From contig CATOTF010000001.1 in assembly GCA_951813045.1 (NCBI GenBank), forward strand, positions 223,956 to 287,955: 64,000 nt of DNA, written 5' to 3'. This DNA is from an uncultured Rhizobiaceae bacterium (GTDB taxonomy: Bacteria > Pseudomonadota > Alphaproteobacteria > Rhizobiales > Rhizobiaceae). The notes beneath the pieces are model-generated. The model ran no database searches. It saw only the letters and a list, made by a program, of their open reading frames with translations, and was not told the DNA's origin. Below, one piece after another: positions 26,603-36,739 of the stretch (position 1 is the first letter of the stretch; every line of letters begins with the position of its first letter). The position numbers and the translations under genes are program-made.

Positions 26603-28888
26603 TTATTTAACTGGCATCGTTTTTAGATAAACATCGATGCAATTGATCAGATGGTAAAATGTGCTGGCGGGCACGGTATTTGTCGCCGGTCTGCCGCGCC
26701 AGTCTACAACATCAATCCACTGACCGTCGGGTGCCGGCGCAATATAATGGTGCCAAAGCCTTTCCATCATCCGTTCGGCCTCAAAGGCAAGATGGAATTT
26801 TCCGTTTGCTGATAGTGTACTCAGGATCGAGATATATTCCGTCTGCACCCAGCAGCGGGAGCTCTGGTGGTCGGGTGATCCATCAGCCGCGACGAGATCA
26901 TGGGCAAAATGATTGACCGGGTTCAGGCCGAGCGCTTTGCCATTGGCAAAAAGGCGAAAGGCTTCTGGTTCGACCGTACTGTTAGAAAACGCCGCATAGT
27001 CATGGAGCAGGCGCGCCCATTCAAAATGATGGCCCGGTTCAAATGCGCGAACTTCGCCTCCGGTGAAATTCAAACCAGCGTCAAAGGCCTCCCCGAGCAA
27101 CATGTTGTCGCGGTCGAAGAAGTGGGATTGGAGCAAGCCTACAATTTCAGAAGCGCGTGCGAGATATTTACTCTCCCCTGTTGCGCGATACCAAGCCAAA
27201 AAAGCCTCCAACAGGTGCATATGGGGGTTTGAACGGCGCGGCAGAGACTGCTCGCCATCTTCGTGATACCCTAAGAACCCGCCGTCGCTGGTGGTAACGC
27301 GAAGACTGTCAACAAAATCAAAGGCGCGGCTTTGCAACGTGGCGTCAAAGGCAATGCCCACCTGTCTGCACTGGGCAAGGGCCAGCAAAACAAACGCGTG
27401 GTCGTATAGGTCTTCCGTGCGGTCATGTGGGGACGAGTCCGCAAGAAACGTCTTACCCCAACCTCCAAGGGGTTCGGCAGGGGCATCGTTTAAAAAGGTG
27501 AGCCCGTGTTGAACAACCGAAAGAGCCTCACCTGTCCAGCCCATTTCCACCGCTTTTGCGTAACTGAATATCTGACGCGCCATCGTTCGTAAACGCTTGT
27601 CGACGTCCATTGGGTTTCCATCAAAATCCAGCACTTCGTGAAAGCCACCGTATCCACGGTCGCACCCATGCGCGGCCCAATAGGGCAGGGCCTGCGACAT
27701 CAACCAGTCTTTCAGTGTGGAAGCCATTCGACCAGGTTGTGCCCCATTTTCCGCTAGCCATGGCGTGCGTTTGGTTTCAGAACGCCCGGATTTATCCAGC
27801 TGGTCGACGATTTTCCTTATGTCCTCCGCACGGTCCAGCGGCGTGACAAGCACAACATCCGGTGTAGCAACGACCGCCATATCGGTGAGCCCAACCGCTG
27901 CAATCATCGGGCCTTCACTGTGTAGTAGTGTATTGTCGCACTCATGGGACAGGATATCGCCCAGATGGGTCGATTTTGTTGATCCGCTGCCGTGAAGATT
28001 TTGAAGAGATGCGAATGAACCCACATCGTGCCACTCAAAATCCGCCCGAACGACGGTGACATTATCCGCCCGCTCCATAACGGCAAAATCGATGGAATCC
28101 GCCGGTACATTGGCAAATAATTCTGCGTTCAAGGGTAGAAAATTATCTCTGGAGACCGGTGAATTCTCAAATGTGGCTTTGCAGGTCCCCAATATTTCTG
28201 GCGCATGTTTTTTCAATGCGGCCAGCATGGTGGAAGCGCGAAACAGGAAGATACCGGCATTCCAGAGATGTTTACCGCTTTTAACGTAGCGCTTTGCGGT
28301 TTCCAGATCAGGCTTTTCGCGAAATGATTGTACCGGCGCAACCGCCTGATGGTCCGCTACCTCAATGTATCCGTAACCCGTCGCGGGTGAATGGGGCTCA
28401 ATACCGAACACGACAATCTGTCCATCGTCCGCCGCCGGTAATCCGGCAGCAATGGTTACGCCAAATTTTTCAACCGGCTGGATGACATGATCGCTCGGTA
28501 ATATCAGGACATAAGGATCGTGGTTCTGTGTAATTGCATGCAGGCTGGCCAGTGCCACTGCAGGCGCGGTATTTTTGCCGAATGGTTCAAGAATGATACT
28601 GCCCGTAAGCCCGGACGCCCCTTCGAGCGAGGCACCCATGGCATCAATCTGAGACGCCCCACCCATCAGATTAACCGTGCTCACAACACCGGCGATATCC
28701 GATGAAAGAAAGCGCGTAATTGTTTCATCCAGCATCGAATGGGACGTGGTGAGACTGAGGTTTTGCTTTGGATTATCCGCGCGAGATAATGGCCACAGGC
28801 GTGTGCCGCCGCCGCCGCACATAATATAGGCGAAAAGCGTATTGCTCATTGACGTGTTCTTCGCCAAGCTTTCCACCATTTGATCCAT
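26603..28888 (-). CDS. Fused mannose-1-phosphate guanylyltransferase and AGE-family isomerase
   Basis: A 761-residue bifunctional protein. Residues about 18-365 are a ManC-type GDP-mannose pyrophosphorylase with the nucleotide-binding GGGGTRLWPLSR, LILPSDHVI and the FREKPD motif. Residues about 385-755 are an AGE/mannose-6-phosphate isomerase-like alpha6/alpha6 barrel with GGFHEVLDFDGNP, RQIFSYAKAVEMGW, and HAF and HFEWARLLHDY motifs. The usual C-terminal cupin isomerase of ManC-type enzymes is replaced by the AGE domain. Together they could turn fructose 6-phosphate-derived mannose 6-phosphate into GDP-mannose, though a mutase step is missing. ATG 28888 has a CAGGA site; ATG 28849 is an alternative. 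Confidence 0.87.
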   Translation of the reverse strand: MDQMVESLAKNTSMSNTLFAYIMCGGGGTRLWPLSRADNPKQNLSLTTSHSMLDETITRFLSSDIAGVVSTVNLMGGASQIDAMGASLEGASGLTGSIILEPFGKNTAPAVALASLHAITQNHDPYVLILPSDHVIQPVEKFGVTIAAGLPAADDGQIVVFGIEPHSPATGYGYIEVADHQAVAPVQSFREKPDLETAKRYVKSGKHLWNAGIFLFRASTMLAALKKHAPEILGTCKATFENSPVSRDNFLPLNAELFANVPADSIDFAVMERADNVTVVRADFEWHDVGSFASLQNLHGSGSTKSTHLGDILSHECDNTLLHSEGPMIAAVGLTDMAVVATPDVVLVTPLDRAEDIRKIVDQLDKSGRSETKRTPWLAENGAQPGRMASTLKDWLMSQALPYWAAHGCDRGYGGFHEVLDFDGNPMDVDKRLRTMARQIFSYAKAVEMGWTGEALSVVQHGLTFLNDAPAEPLGGWGKTFLADSSPHDRTEDLYDHAFVLLALAQCRQVGIAFDATLQSRAFDFVDSLRVTTSDGGFLGYHEDGEQSLPRRSNPHMHLLEAFLAWYRATGESKYLARASEIVGLLQSHFFDRDNMLLGEAFDAGLNFTGGEVRAFEPGHHFEWARLLHDYAAFSNSTVEPEAFRLFANGKALGLNPVNHFAHDLVAADGSPDHQSSRCWVQTEYISILSTLSANGKFHLAFEAERMMERLWHHYIAPAPDGQWIDVVDWRGRPATNTVPASTFYHLINCIDVYLKTMPVK

Positions 28889-29070
28889 GCAAAATAGTCC
28901 TGAAAAGGAAGTTCCGACCGTTATTCAGGAAATTTATGTTCAAATTTTAAATTATTCTTCAACGAAACAGATATTCGACCGTTAGACTGATTCAAGCTTA
29001 ACGGATGCTTGCGTTAATTGCATAGTTAACAGGGTCGAGCGTGGAGCCCGCCAATCTTCCGTTTCGAGGC

Positions 29071-30006
29071 CTATCTGGACCGTTGCCTTGGGTCGAGCGC
29101 ATCGCGCAGACCGTCGCCCATGTAATTGACGCTAAGTACCGTTAGTGAAATCGCAACGCCTGGCCATACAACCCACATGGGGTATTGGGGCATATAAGGA
29201 ATGGCATCGAACAGGAGGCGACCCCAGGTTGGGAAATCGGGCGGGAAACCAAGGCCGAGAAAAGACAACGCACTTTCCGTGATGATCGCATTGGCGATGC
29301 CCAGTGTGGCTGATACCATAATGGGTGACAGGACATTGGGTAGCACATGCCGGGTTATCATCCGGCGAGACGGTGTCCCGATAGAGCGGGCGGCCAGAAC
29401 AAAATCCCGCTCTTTCAACGCCAACACATCACCACGAACGATACGGGCGGTTTGCATCCACGATGTAATGCCGATTGCAGATACCATGAGGATGAAAATA
29501 CCCCCTTCCGGCCCAAAGGATGCAGCCAACGGCTCACGAAACAGGGTTACGATAACAAGAAGCAGCGGGAGCAGAGGAAGTGCCAGAAAAAGGTCGGTCA
29601 GGCGCATAAGTGGCCCGTCAAGCTTTTGAAAAAACCCGGCAACAACACCAACCGCCGCGCCCAGGATCACGGATAACAGCATGGCCGTGAGACCAACGGC
29701 GATTGAAACCCGTCCGCCCTCCAACATTCTGGCAAAGAGATCACGGCCCAATTGGTCCGTCCCAAAGGGATGGGCGAAAGAAACACCTTGATTGCGTGAA
29801 CGGATATCCACGAAAGTGGGATCAAGGGTCCAAATCCACGGGCCAATGACAACAGCGAAGAGAATACCAAAGAATACGAAACTGCCGATCAGTGCGCCCT
29901 TGTGGGTGGTGAACTGGTCCCAGATATCGCGTATTTGTGACCGCTGTTGGGTTCCCAAATCGGTGAAGCTTTTCATGGCCTCCTGTTTTGACGTGACATC
30001 AGTCAT
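29071..30006 (-). CDS. Dipeptide/oligopeptide ABC transporter permease, DppC type
   Basis: A 311-residue inner membrane permease with about six helices and the N-terminal OppC extension. The EAA loop is in ARSIGTPSRRMITRHVLPNVLSPI. The family hallmark FGTDQLGRDLFARMLEGGRVS is near residue 85. The C-terminus MGDGLRDALDPRQRSR is typical of DppC/OppC. The start at 30006 (MTDVTSKQ) overlaps the stop of the DppB-type gene by 8 bp; an upstream ATG at 30066 adds an unlikely 20 residues. It is the last gene of the five-gene operon. Confidence 0.92.
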   Translation of the reverse strand: MTDVTSKQEAMKSFTDLGTQQRSQIRDIWDQFTTHKGALIGSFVFFGILFAVVIGPWIWTLDPTFVDIRSRNQGVSFAHPFGTDQLGRDLFARMLEGGRVSIAVGLTAMLLSVILGAAVGVVAGFFQKLDGPLMRLTDLFLALPLLPLLLVIVTLFREPLAASFGPEGGIFILMVSAIGITSWMQTARIVRGDVLALKERDFVLAARSIGTPSRRMITRHVLPNVLSPIMVSATLGIANAIITESALSFLGLGFPPDFPTWGRLLFDAIPYMPQYPMWVVWPGVAISLTVLSVNYMGDGLRDALDPRQRSR

Positions 30007-31003
30007 AACGGATCCTCGGGTCGAGCACGCCATAAAGGACGTCGGCGATGAGATTGAAGAGAACAATCAAAACCGCAAAGATAACGGTGACTGTTTGAAC
30101 CGTCGGCACATCCCCCCCCTGAATGGCGAGGATGAGCAATTGCCCTAACCCGTTAACCTGAAACACCTGTTCCGTAATCAACGCACCGCCGAAGACACTC
30201 GGCAGATTAAGCGCAATAACCGTCACAACCGGGATCATCGAATTGCGCAACACGTGCACCAGCACCACAGTCTTTTCCGTCAAGCCTTTTGCCCGTGCGG
30301 TGCGCACGTAATCCTGTGTCAGGTTATCGAGCATGGATGAGCGCATATAACGGGAAATCTGTGCCGCATTGAACAGGGCCAACACCATCGTTGGCATGAT
30401 CATCTGTTTGACCTGAAAGAGGAATGAACTCCAGTCTTCCACCACATGCGTCGTGTCATAGATTGAGGGAAACCAGCCAAGGTTGACCGAGAAAAACAGG
30501 ATCATCAACACGCCGGTGAAGAAGGTCGGTACTGAAAACCCGATCATCGCGATAAACGTTCCGATCTGGTCGAAGACCGAATATTGCTTGTAGGCTGAGA
30601 TTATGCCGATGGGTACGGCAATCAACACCCCGACAACATAGGATGTTCCCACAACCCATAGTGTTTGGGGAATACGTTGAACGATCAGGTCGAGAACGGG
30701 TGAGCGTGTTTGATAGGAAATCATCCGTTGACCGATTTCAAACTCGGTTCCAAATGCGTTGTTCATCCAGACCTTTGGTTCGGTAACAACCAACTGCTTT
30801 AGCCATAGGAAAAACTGAACAATGAACGGTTCGTTGAACCCGAGCGACTCACGTATCTTTTCGCGAACTTCAGGGGGAATCGTCAACGGCAGGTTTGCTG
30901 TGGGGTCAGAAGGGGAAAGCTTGATAACAGCAAAGATCACAAAGCTGATGAACAGCAAAGTGGGTATCGCCAGCAATAACCTCCGTATCGTGTAGGTTAG
31001 CAT
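29999..31003 (-). CDS. Dipeptide/oligopeptide ABC transporter permease, DppB type
   Basis: A 334-residue permease with an N-terminal helix (LLLAIPTLLFISFVIFAVIKL) followed by the periplasmic region typical of DppB/OppB and five further helices. The EAA motif is YVRTARAKGLTEKTVVLVHVLRNS, and the protein ends LYGVLDPRIRYD, the family signature. It pairs with the DppC-type protein to form the membrane channel. A 188-bp gap with a strong hairpin separates it from the binding-protein gene upstream. Confidence 0.93.
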   Translation of the reverse strand: MLTYTIRRLLLAIPTLLFISFVIFAVIKLSPSDPTANLPLTIPPEVREKIRESLGFNEPFIVQFFLWLKQLVVTEPKVWMNNAFGTEFEIGQRMISYQTRSPVLDLIVQRIPQTLWVVGTSYVVGVLIAVPIGIISAYKQYSVFDQIGTFIAMIGFSVPTFFTGVLMILFFSVNLGWFPSIYDTTHVVEDWSSFLFQVKQMIMPTMVLALFNAAQISRYMRSSMLDNLTQDYVRTARAKGLTEKTVVLVHVLRNSMIPVVTVIALNLPSVFGGALITEQVFQVNGLGQLLILAIQGGDVPTVQTVTVIFAVLIVLFNLIADVLYGVLDPRIRYD

Positions 31004-31156
31004 GTGTTAGTCCAGGCCCCGTCGATTGGTGTTCGGCGCAATAAGCAGTTTGCGCTTTAGACACGTGATGAAAACGCTCGTCAGATGTCCAGGTTGGAGC
31101 ACGAGAATTTTCAACAGATGACTGTAAATTAGTTGGTTTTGGGGTTGTAAGATAAA

Positions 31157-31182
31157 GGGCGGGAACTCAAAAGCTCCCGCCC
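31157..31182 (-). terminator. Strong hairpin after the peptide-binding-protein gene
   Basis: GGGCGGGA pairs with TCCCGCCC; on the minus strand it is followed by TTTATCTT. It lies 10 bp after the binding-protein stop and before the permease genes, so it probably acts as a partial terminator or mRNA-stabilising stem that raises binding-protein yield over permease. Confidence 0.65.
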
Positions 31183-31191
31183 CTAATTCGC

Positions 31192-32898
31192 TTACTTCTT
31201 ACGGTGCCAGTCAGCAACGTTCCACAATTCACTGTCCCAGGTGTTGAGAACAACACCACCGAGTGAATTTGCGTGTGCTGAAACGCGACCACGGTCAACC
31301 AATGGAACGATGGTCATGCTGTCTTTGGTCAGCATGTCGTTCATTTTCTTGGCAAGTGCCTGACGTTTTGCAGGATCACCGGTTCTGCCAAGCTCAACCG
31401 CAAGCTTGTCATATTCTGCGCTGCAATAACGGTTGATGTTTTCACCCTGCCAGCCGGTTTCAGGACGCGGTGCCTTATCGCAGGTGTATTGTGTCAGATA
31501 CTGCTCTGGATCTGTACCATCAAAGTTGTTGGCGTACATTTCCACGTCAGCATAAAACTTCTGGAATGTATCCGGGGAAGCCGGATCACCGCCGAAGAAT
31601 ACGGAACCGCTGAGGTTACGCAGTTCAGTATCAACACCGATATCTTTCCAGTTCTGCTTGATGATCGCCTGGAAGTCCTGGCGAACAGCGTTTGTTGAAG
31701 TCTGATAAGAAAGCTTGAGTTTCTTGCCGTCTTTCTCACGGATGCCATCGCCACCTGGTGCCCAACCGGCTTCGTCGAGAAGCTTTTTGGCGCCCTCAAT
31801 ATCCTGAACAAGGCAACCGGTGTTGTCTGATTTATAAGCAATCGGTGCATTAACAAGGTTACAGGCCGGACGACCCGCTTGTCCGTAACCAATTTCCACG
31901 AGAAGTGGACGGTCGATCGCCATAGAAAGCGCACGGCGTACTTTTTCGTCTGACAGGATTGGGTGCGGGTGTTTGGCGGTAGCACGTTCACCTTCAGGTA
32001 GACTTGGTGAAGGGTCGGTCATGTTCATTTCAATACGTTCGATCAACGTACCGAAAGCTGAAATTGGCGTACCTTTGCCGCCTTTTGCCATCTCCTGGAT
32101 TACGGACGGTGCAAGCTGCAGGTTCCAGCCATAATCGAATTCACCGGTTTCCATAACGGCACGGCCTGATGCTTCAGCACTTCCGCCGCCCTTGAACGTT
32201 ACGGTCGCGAATGCAGGCTTGCCGGCTTCACGGTAGTTTTCATTGGCCTTCATAGTGATAACGTCGTTTGGCTTAAACGACGTTACAACGAAGGGACCTG
32301 TACCGATTGGGCCAAAATTGGCGTCAGTGCATTCAGGTGCTTTTGCGCCAAGGCATTCCTGGAATTGAGCTTTTTGAATGATCGGCGACTGGCCACCAAC
32401 AAATGCTGAATACGGAACGTATTTTGGCTCGGAATATTTGATAATGACGGTCAGCGGATCAGGCGTTTCGATCTTATCGATACCATCAAATTTAGCTGAC
32501 TGTGCGCAACCACCTTCAGGATGTCTGCAGTATTCTGCGGTAAACGCAACATCGGCGGATGTGAAGGGTGTACCATCTGACCATTTGATGCCGTCTGTAA
32601 TCTTCCAGGTGACGGTTTTATTGTCAGCGGTAATGCCGCCGTTTTCCAGGGTTGGAATGGAATCGACCAGATAGGGAACCAGTTCGCCGTCCTGGTTAAA
32701 CCGTGCCAGCGGCTCGACAACCATGGAGGCAGATTCGATATCTTTAGTACCACCGGAAAGGTATGGGTTGAGAATGGATGGAGCCTGCCAATAGATGATT
32801 TTAACTTCACCATCACGGCCCCGTTCTTGGGCAAATGCTCCAGTTAGCGCCACTGCTGATGCAGCCGTCGCCAGGAGTAAGGTTTTTAGTTTCGACAT
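31192..32898 (-). CDS. Peptide/oligopeptide ABC transporter substrate-binding protein
   Basis: A 568-residue periplasmic SBP of family 5 (DppA/OppA-like). The signal peptide is residues 1-23 (MSKLKTLLLATAASAVALTGAFAQ). The mature part has the family motifs WKITDGIKWSDGTPFTSADVAFT near residue 98, GTGPFVVTSF near 200, and VRRALSMAIDRPLL near 324. Several Cys pairs suggest periplasmic disulfides. The ligand may be a peptide, opine or other solute; it cannot be told from sequence. Located in the middle of the operon D-F-A-B-C, between the ATPase and permease genes. Confidence 0.93.
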   Translation of the reverse strand: MSKLKTLLLATAASAVALTGAFAQERGRDGEVKIIYWQAPSILNPYLSGGTKDIESASMVVEPLARFNQDGELVPYLVDSIPTLENGGITADNKTVTWKITDGIKWSDGTPFTSADVAFTAEYCRHPEGGCAQSAKFDGIDKIETPDPLTVIIKYSEPKYVPYSAFVGGQSPIIQKAQFQECLGAKAPECTDANFGPIGTGPFVVTSFKPNDVITMKANENYREAGKPAFATVTFKGGGSAEASGRAVMETGEFDYGWNLQLAPSVIQEMAKGGKGTPISAFGTLIERIEMNMTDPSPSLPEGERATAKHPHPILSDEKVRRALSMAIDRPLLVEIGYGQAGRPACNLVNAPIAYKSDNTGCLVQDIEGAKKLLDEAGWAPGGDGIREKDGKKLKLSYQTSTNAVRQDFQAIIKQNWKDIGVDTELRNLSGSVFFGGDPASPDTFQKFYADVEMYANNFDGTDPEQYLTQYTCDKAPRPETGWQGENINRYCSAEYDKLAVELGRTGDPAKRQALAKKMNDMLTKDSMTIVPLVDRGRVSAHANSLGGVVLNTWDSELWNVADWHRKK

Positions 32899-32993
32899 GG
32901 ATAACGTCTCCCGTTTTGTCTTGGCCCTTCTTCGAGGACCTCTTGGAATCGTTTACCGGCAGGTCATCCCACCGGCGGTTTATCTGTCAGTCG

Positions 32994-33983
32994 CTATGCC
33001 AGATGGCAGGCGACGAACTGATCTGGATTGAGTTCACGCCATTCTGGCGCAACCGTAAAGCATTTTTTCTCCGCAATCGGACATCTTGTACAAAAAACGC
33101 AACCCGCAGGAGGATTACTGGGGCTTGGTACATCACCTTTGAGGATTGTGCGCTCTCGTGTGGCTTCAATTTTGGGGTCAGCAACAGGCACCGCAGATAG
33201 CAAGGCCTTTGTATAAGGGTGCTGCGGGTCGCTAAACAATGTTTCGCGTGGTGCAAGCTCCATAATCTTGCCAAGATACATCACTGCCACCCGGTCGGCG
33301 ATATGACGCACCATGGACAGATCGTGGGAAATAAACAGATACGTCAGACCGCGTTCTTTTTGCAGGTCTTCCAGCAGATTGACCACCTGTGCCTGAATAG
33401 AGACGTCAAGGGCGGCGATGGGCTCGTCACAGACGATAAAATCCGGGTCGAGCGCCAGGGCGCGTGCGATACCGATGCGCTGGCGCTGGCCGCCGGAGAA
33501 TTCATGGGGGTAGCGATTGATATAGGCGGGGTTTAATCCCACCGCATTGAGAAGGTCGACAACCCTGTCTTCCCGCTCTTCCTTGCTCATGGATTCATGC
33601 TCTATGAGAGGTTCTGCAATGATTGCCCCAACCGTCATGCGCGGATTGAGACAGGCCTGCGGGTCCTGAAAAATCATCTGCATGCGGGGGCGGATTTTGC
33701 GTAATTCCTCCAGCGAAAGATGGGCAACATCAGTGCCTTCAAAGGATACTGTTCCGTGAGTCGGGTCGTAAAGACGCAATACCGCGCGCCCGGTGGTAGA
33801 TTTCCCACAGCCGGATTCACCCACCAGGCCAAGGGTTTCACCCCGTCGGATATCAAAGGATAACCCGTCCACAGCCTTCACATCGCCGACTTTTCGGCGA
33901 AACAGGCCTTTGTAGATGGGGAAATGCATTTTCAGGTCGGATACATTAACCAGAGTTTCTCCACTGGCGGTCGGTTCAGCCAT
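32994..33983 (-). CDS. Oligopeptide ABC transporter ATPase, DppF type
   Basis: A 329-residue ABC ATPase. Walker A is GESGCGKST near residue 54, the Q-loop is [15 protein letters not shown], the signature is FSGGQRQR, Walker B is [12 protein letters not shown] and the H-loop is [10 protein letters not shown]. The C-terminal oligopeptide-transporter extension has CPIAEKKCF with the conserved Cys residues, three of which bind an iron-sulfur cluster in some relatives. Overlaps the DppD-type gene by 8 bp. Confidence 0.94.
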   Translation of the reverse strand: MAEPTASGETLVNVSDLKMHFPIYKGLFRRKVGDVKAVDGLSFDIRRGETLGLVGESGCGKSTTGRAVLRLYDPTHGTVSFEGTDVAHLSLEELRKIRPRMQMIFQDPQACLNPRMTVGAIIAEPLIEHESMSKEEREDRVVDLLNAVGLNPAYINRYPHEFSGGQRQRIGIARALALDPDFIVCDEPIAALDVSIQAQVVNLLEDLQKERGLTYLFISHDLSMVRHIADRVAVMYLGKIMELAPRETLFSDPQHPYTKALLSAVPVADPKIEATRERTILKGDVPSPSNPPAGCVFCTRCPIAEKKCFTVAPEWRELNPDQFVACHLA

Positions 33984-35016
33984 TAGATTCCTCCAGCCAG
34001 CACGCTGATTTTTGATTGATACTCACATCAAACGATGGCGGGTTGGCGGTCCAGCATTTGTCGAATACCGAGCTGCACCGAGGTGCAAAGGGGCATGCTT
34101 TTAACGGTCCTTTGAGATTAGGCGCCTGGCCCGGGATGCTCACCAGACGTTCGTCACGCTCGTCCCCATGGCTTGGCAGGGTTTGTAACAGGGCTTTTGT
34201 GTAAGGGTGGCGCGGGTCTTCATAAAGCCGGTCAACATCGGCATATTCGACTATCTGCCCGCCATACATCACCGCAACCCGGTCCGCGATGCCGGCGACG
34301 ACGCCGAGGTCATGGGTGATCCAGACAATCGCCATGCCGAGCTTTTGGCGAAGGTCTTTGATAATTTCAATAATCTGCGCCTGCACGGTCACATCAAGCG
34401 CGGTGGTTGGCTCGTCAGCGATCAAAACCTTGGGGTCGCAGGCAAGTGCAATGGCGATCATCACCCGCTGGCGCATACCGCCGGAAAACTGGTGGGGGAA
34501 ATCGCGAAGCCGTTCCGATGCGGAGGGAATACCCACGAGCTCCAGCAGTTCAACCGCCCGTTGCCGTGCTGCCTTTTTATCCATCCCTAAATGGGTCCGC
34601 AGGGGTTCCATCAGCTGATATCCGACGGTGAACACTGGGTTGAGGGATGTCATCGGGTCTTGAAAAATAAACCCGATGTCGCCACCGCGTATGGCCCGCA
34701 AATCCTTGAGAGACAGGGATAACAGGTCTTGCCCACCAAAATTGACACTTCCGCCAACAATTTCCGCTGGCGGCATGGCGAGCAATTTGAGCAGCGACAT
34801 CATGGTGACGCTTTTGCCGGAACCGGATTCACCCACAATTCCCAGCAATTCGCCCGGACGAAGCGAGAAGCTCACGTCGTTAACCGCGTGAACATCGCCA
34901 TCTTGAGTCCTAAAAACGGTCTCCAGATTTCGAACGTCCAGAACAGCCTTATCCTCAATCGGCTCTTCGATAGGATGATTTACTGTAGAAATGTACTTGG
35001 CCCCGTCCAAACGCAA
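33976..35016 (-). CDS. Oligopeptide ABC transporter ATPase, DppD type
   Basis: A 346-residue ABC ATPase, first gene of the operon. Walker A is GESGSGKSV near residue 60, the Q-loop is [15 protein letters not shown], the signature is FSGGMRQR, Walker B is [12 protein letters not shown], and the H-loop is [10 protein letters not shown]. The C-terminal OppD extension includes [15 protein letters not shown]. No ATG lies upstream of the ATPase core; TTG codons at 35016 or 35010 are the possible starts, so the true start is uncertain. The gene is divergent from matB across about 170 bp that must hold both promoters. Confidence 0.92.
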   Translation of the reverse strand: MRLDGAKYISTVNHPIEEPIEDKAVLDVRNLETVFRTQDGDVHAVNDVSFSLRPGELLGIVGESGSGKSVTMMSLLKLLAMPPAEIVGGSVNFGGQDLLSLSLKDLRAIRGGDIGFIFQDPMTSLNPVFTVGYQLMEPLRTHLGMDKKAARQRAVELLELVGIPSASERLRDFPHQFSGGMRQRVMIAIALACDPKVLIADEPTTALDVTVQAQIIEIIKDLRQKLGMAIVWITHDLGVVAGIADRVAVMYGGQIVEYADVDRLYEDPRHPYTKALLQTLPSHGDERDERLVSIPGQAPNLKGPLKACPFAPRCSSVFDKCWTANPPSFDVSINQKSACWLEESNG

Positions 35017-35188
35017 CTCAACTGAATGCCGGAGCCTAGACCATGAATTTCGTCCTGCAAACAGCGTTTTTGGTGTTTTATTGAATTTCTTTTGGACGGA
35101 TGAACGCCTTTATAAAATTCAAGCTTTGAGTACCCGTAACAAGGCTGATAGATACATTGGAGATACGACGATTAAACAGGACTCATTG

Positions 35189-36739
35189 ATGGGCAAGTCG
35201 CAGAACACTCTCTTTGCTGGCCTCATGGCTAACGCGGATACAACAACACAATTCGCGACTATCCCACCGGTTACTGTGGATGAGCCGACACGCTATTATT
35301 CTTATGGCGATGTCCTCGACGTATCGGCGCGGTTTGCAAACCAGCTCGTCGCCCTTGGCGTACAACCGGGCGACAGGGTCGCCGTTCAGGTGCCTAAATC
35401 CATTGAAGCGCTCATGTTATATTTGGGTACAGTGCGGGCAGGGGGCGTGTTCCTTCCCTTGAACCCCGCCTATACGAAAGCTGAAATTGAATATTTCCTC
35501 AAGGATGCCACACCGAAAGTTTTTATCTGCGATTCCAAAGATGGCGACGCCTATCGGGATCTGGCGCAGAGCTCAGGATTTGCCCTGGAAACAATGGGGG
35601 TTTGGGAAAACCCGGATAAAGATGCGGGAAGCCTGTTAATCTCAGGCCTTGAAGCTTCGACACATTTTGATGATGTTGCGCGCGCACCGGATGATTTGGC
35701 AGCAATTCTCTACACATCCGGTACAACGGGCCGTTCAAAAGGGGCGATGCTGAGCCACGACAACCTGCTGTCCAACTCACAGGTCTTGAGTGATCTGTGG
35801 CAGTTCTCGGCGCGCGATACACTGCTTCACGCCCTGCCGATTTTCCACACCCACGGGCTGTTCGTTGCAACCAATGTGGCCCTCCTGTCCGGCGCTTCGA
35901 TTATCCTGTTACCGGGTTTCAACAATGATGCTGTGATTGAACATATGCCCGCATCAACCTGTATGATGGGGGTACCAACATTCTATACGCGACTGTTGAA
36001 TGATGATCGCTTCACCGCGGAATTGACCGACCACATGCGGCTTTTCGTTAGCGGTAGCGCGCCGCTTTTGGCGGAAACCCATGTCGAATTTGAAGCACGG
36101 ACGGGCAAACGCATTCTTGAACGCTACGGCATGACCGAAACCAATATGAACACGTCCAACCCATATGATGGAGAACGCCGGGCAGGAACCGTCGGTTTCC
36201 CTCTGCCAGGTACAGACCTGAGGGTTGCTGATCCGGATACGGGAGATACCGTCGCGCAAGGTGATATCGGTGTGTTGGAAGTCAAAGGCCCCAATGTCTT
36301 TTCCGGTTATTGGCAGATGCCGGAAAAAACAAAAGAAGAATTTCGCGAAGACGGGTTCTTCATAACCGGTGATCTGGGACGTATCGACGATGACGGATAT
36401 GTCCACATTGTCGGCCGGTCCAAAGACCTGATTATTTCTGGCGGGTTCAACATTTATCCAAAGGAAGTGGAATTGCTGCTTGATGAACAGGAAGGGGTGC
36501 TGGAATCCGCCGTGATTGGTGTGCCTCACCCGGATTTTGGCGAGGCTGTTGTCGGTGTCCTAATCCCCCAAAGCCGCAAGCTGAATGTCGATCAAATTGC
36601 CGCCGATATCAAAGAGGAAATTGCCCGTTTCAAACAGCCAAAATCTTTGCAGGTGTTGGATGAACTGCCGCGCAATACGATGGGTAAGGTTCAAAAAAAC
36701 CTGCTGCGGGATCAGTTCAAAGACCTATTTAAAGGTTAG
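35189..36739 (+). CDS. matB: Malonyl-CoA synthetase (MatB-like acyl-CoA ligase)
   Basis: A 516-residue member of the ANL superfamily. It should activate malonate, or methylmalonate, with ATP and CoA to the acyl-CoA. The P-loop-like motif YTSGTTGRSKGAMLSH is near residue 176, the adenylate-binding ERYGMTETNMNTSNPYDGERR near 311, and the catalytic lysine in RNTMGKVQKN near the C-terminus. The MMGVPTFYTRLL segment is typical of MatB rather than generic acyl-CoA synthetases. The ATG at 35189 has an AGGA site; the frame is open further upstream without support. The stop overlaps the convergent sulfatase gene by 11 bp. No malonyl-CoA decarboxylase gene is adjacent. Confidence 0.87.
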   Translation: MGKSQNTLFAGLMANADTTTQFATIPPVTVDEPTRYYSYGDVLDVSARFANQLVALGVQPGDRVAVQVPKSIEALMLYLGTVRAGGVFLPLNPAYTKAEIEYFLKDATPKVFICDSKDGDAYRDLAQSSGFALETMGVWENPDKDAGSLLISGLEASTHFDDVARAPDDLAAILYTSGTTGRSKGAMLSHDNLLSNSQVLSDLWQFSARDTLLHALPIFHTHGLFVATNVALLSGASIILLPGFNNDAVIEHMPASTCMMGVPTFYTRLLNDDRFTAELTDHMRLFVSGSAPLLAETHVEFEARTGKRILERYGMTETNMNTSNPYDGERRAGTVGFPLPGTDLRVADPDTGDTVAQGDIGVLEVKGPNVFSGYWQMPEKTKEEFREDGFFITGDLGRIDDDGYVHIVGRSKDLIISGGFNIYPKEVELLLDEQEGVLESAVIGVPHPDFGEAVVGVLIPQSRKLNVDQIAADIKEEIARFKQPKSLQVLDELPRNTMGKVQKNLLRDQFKDLFKG

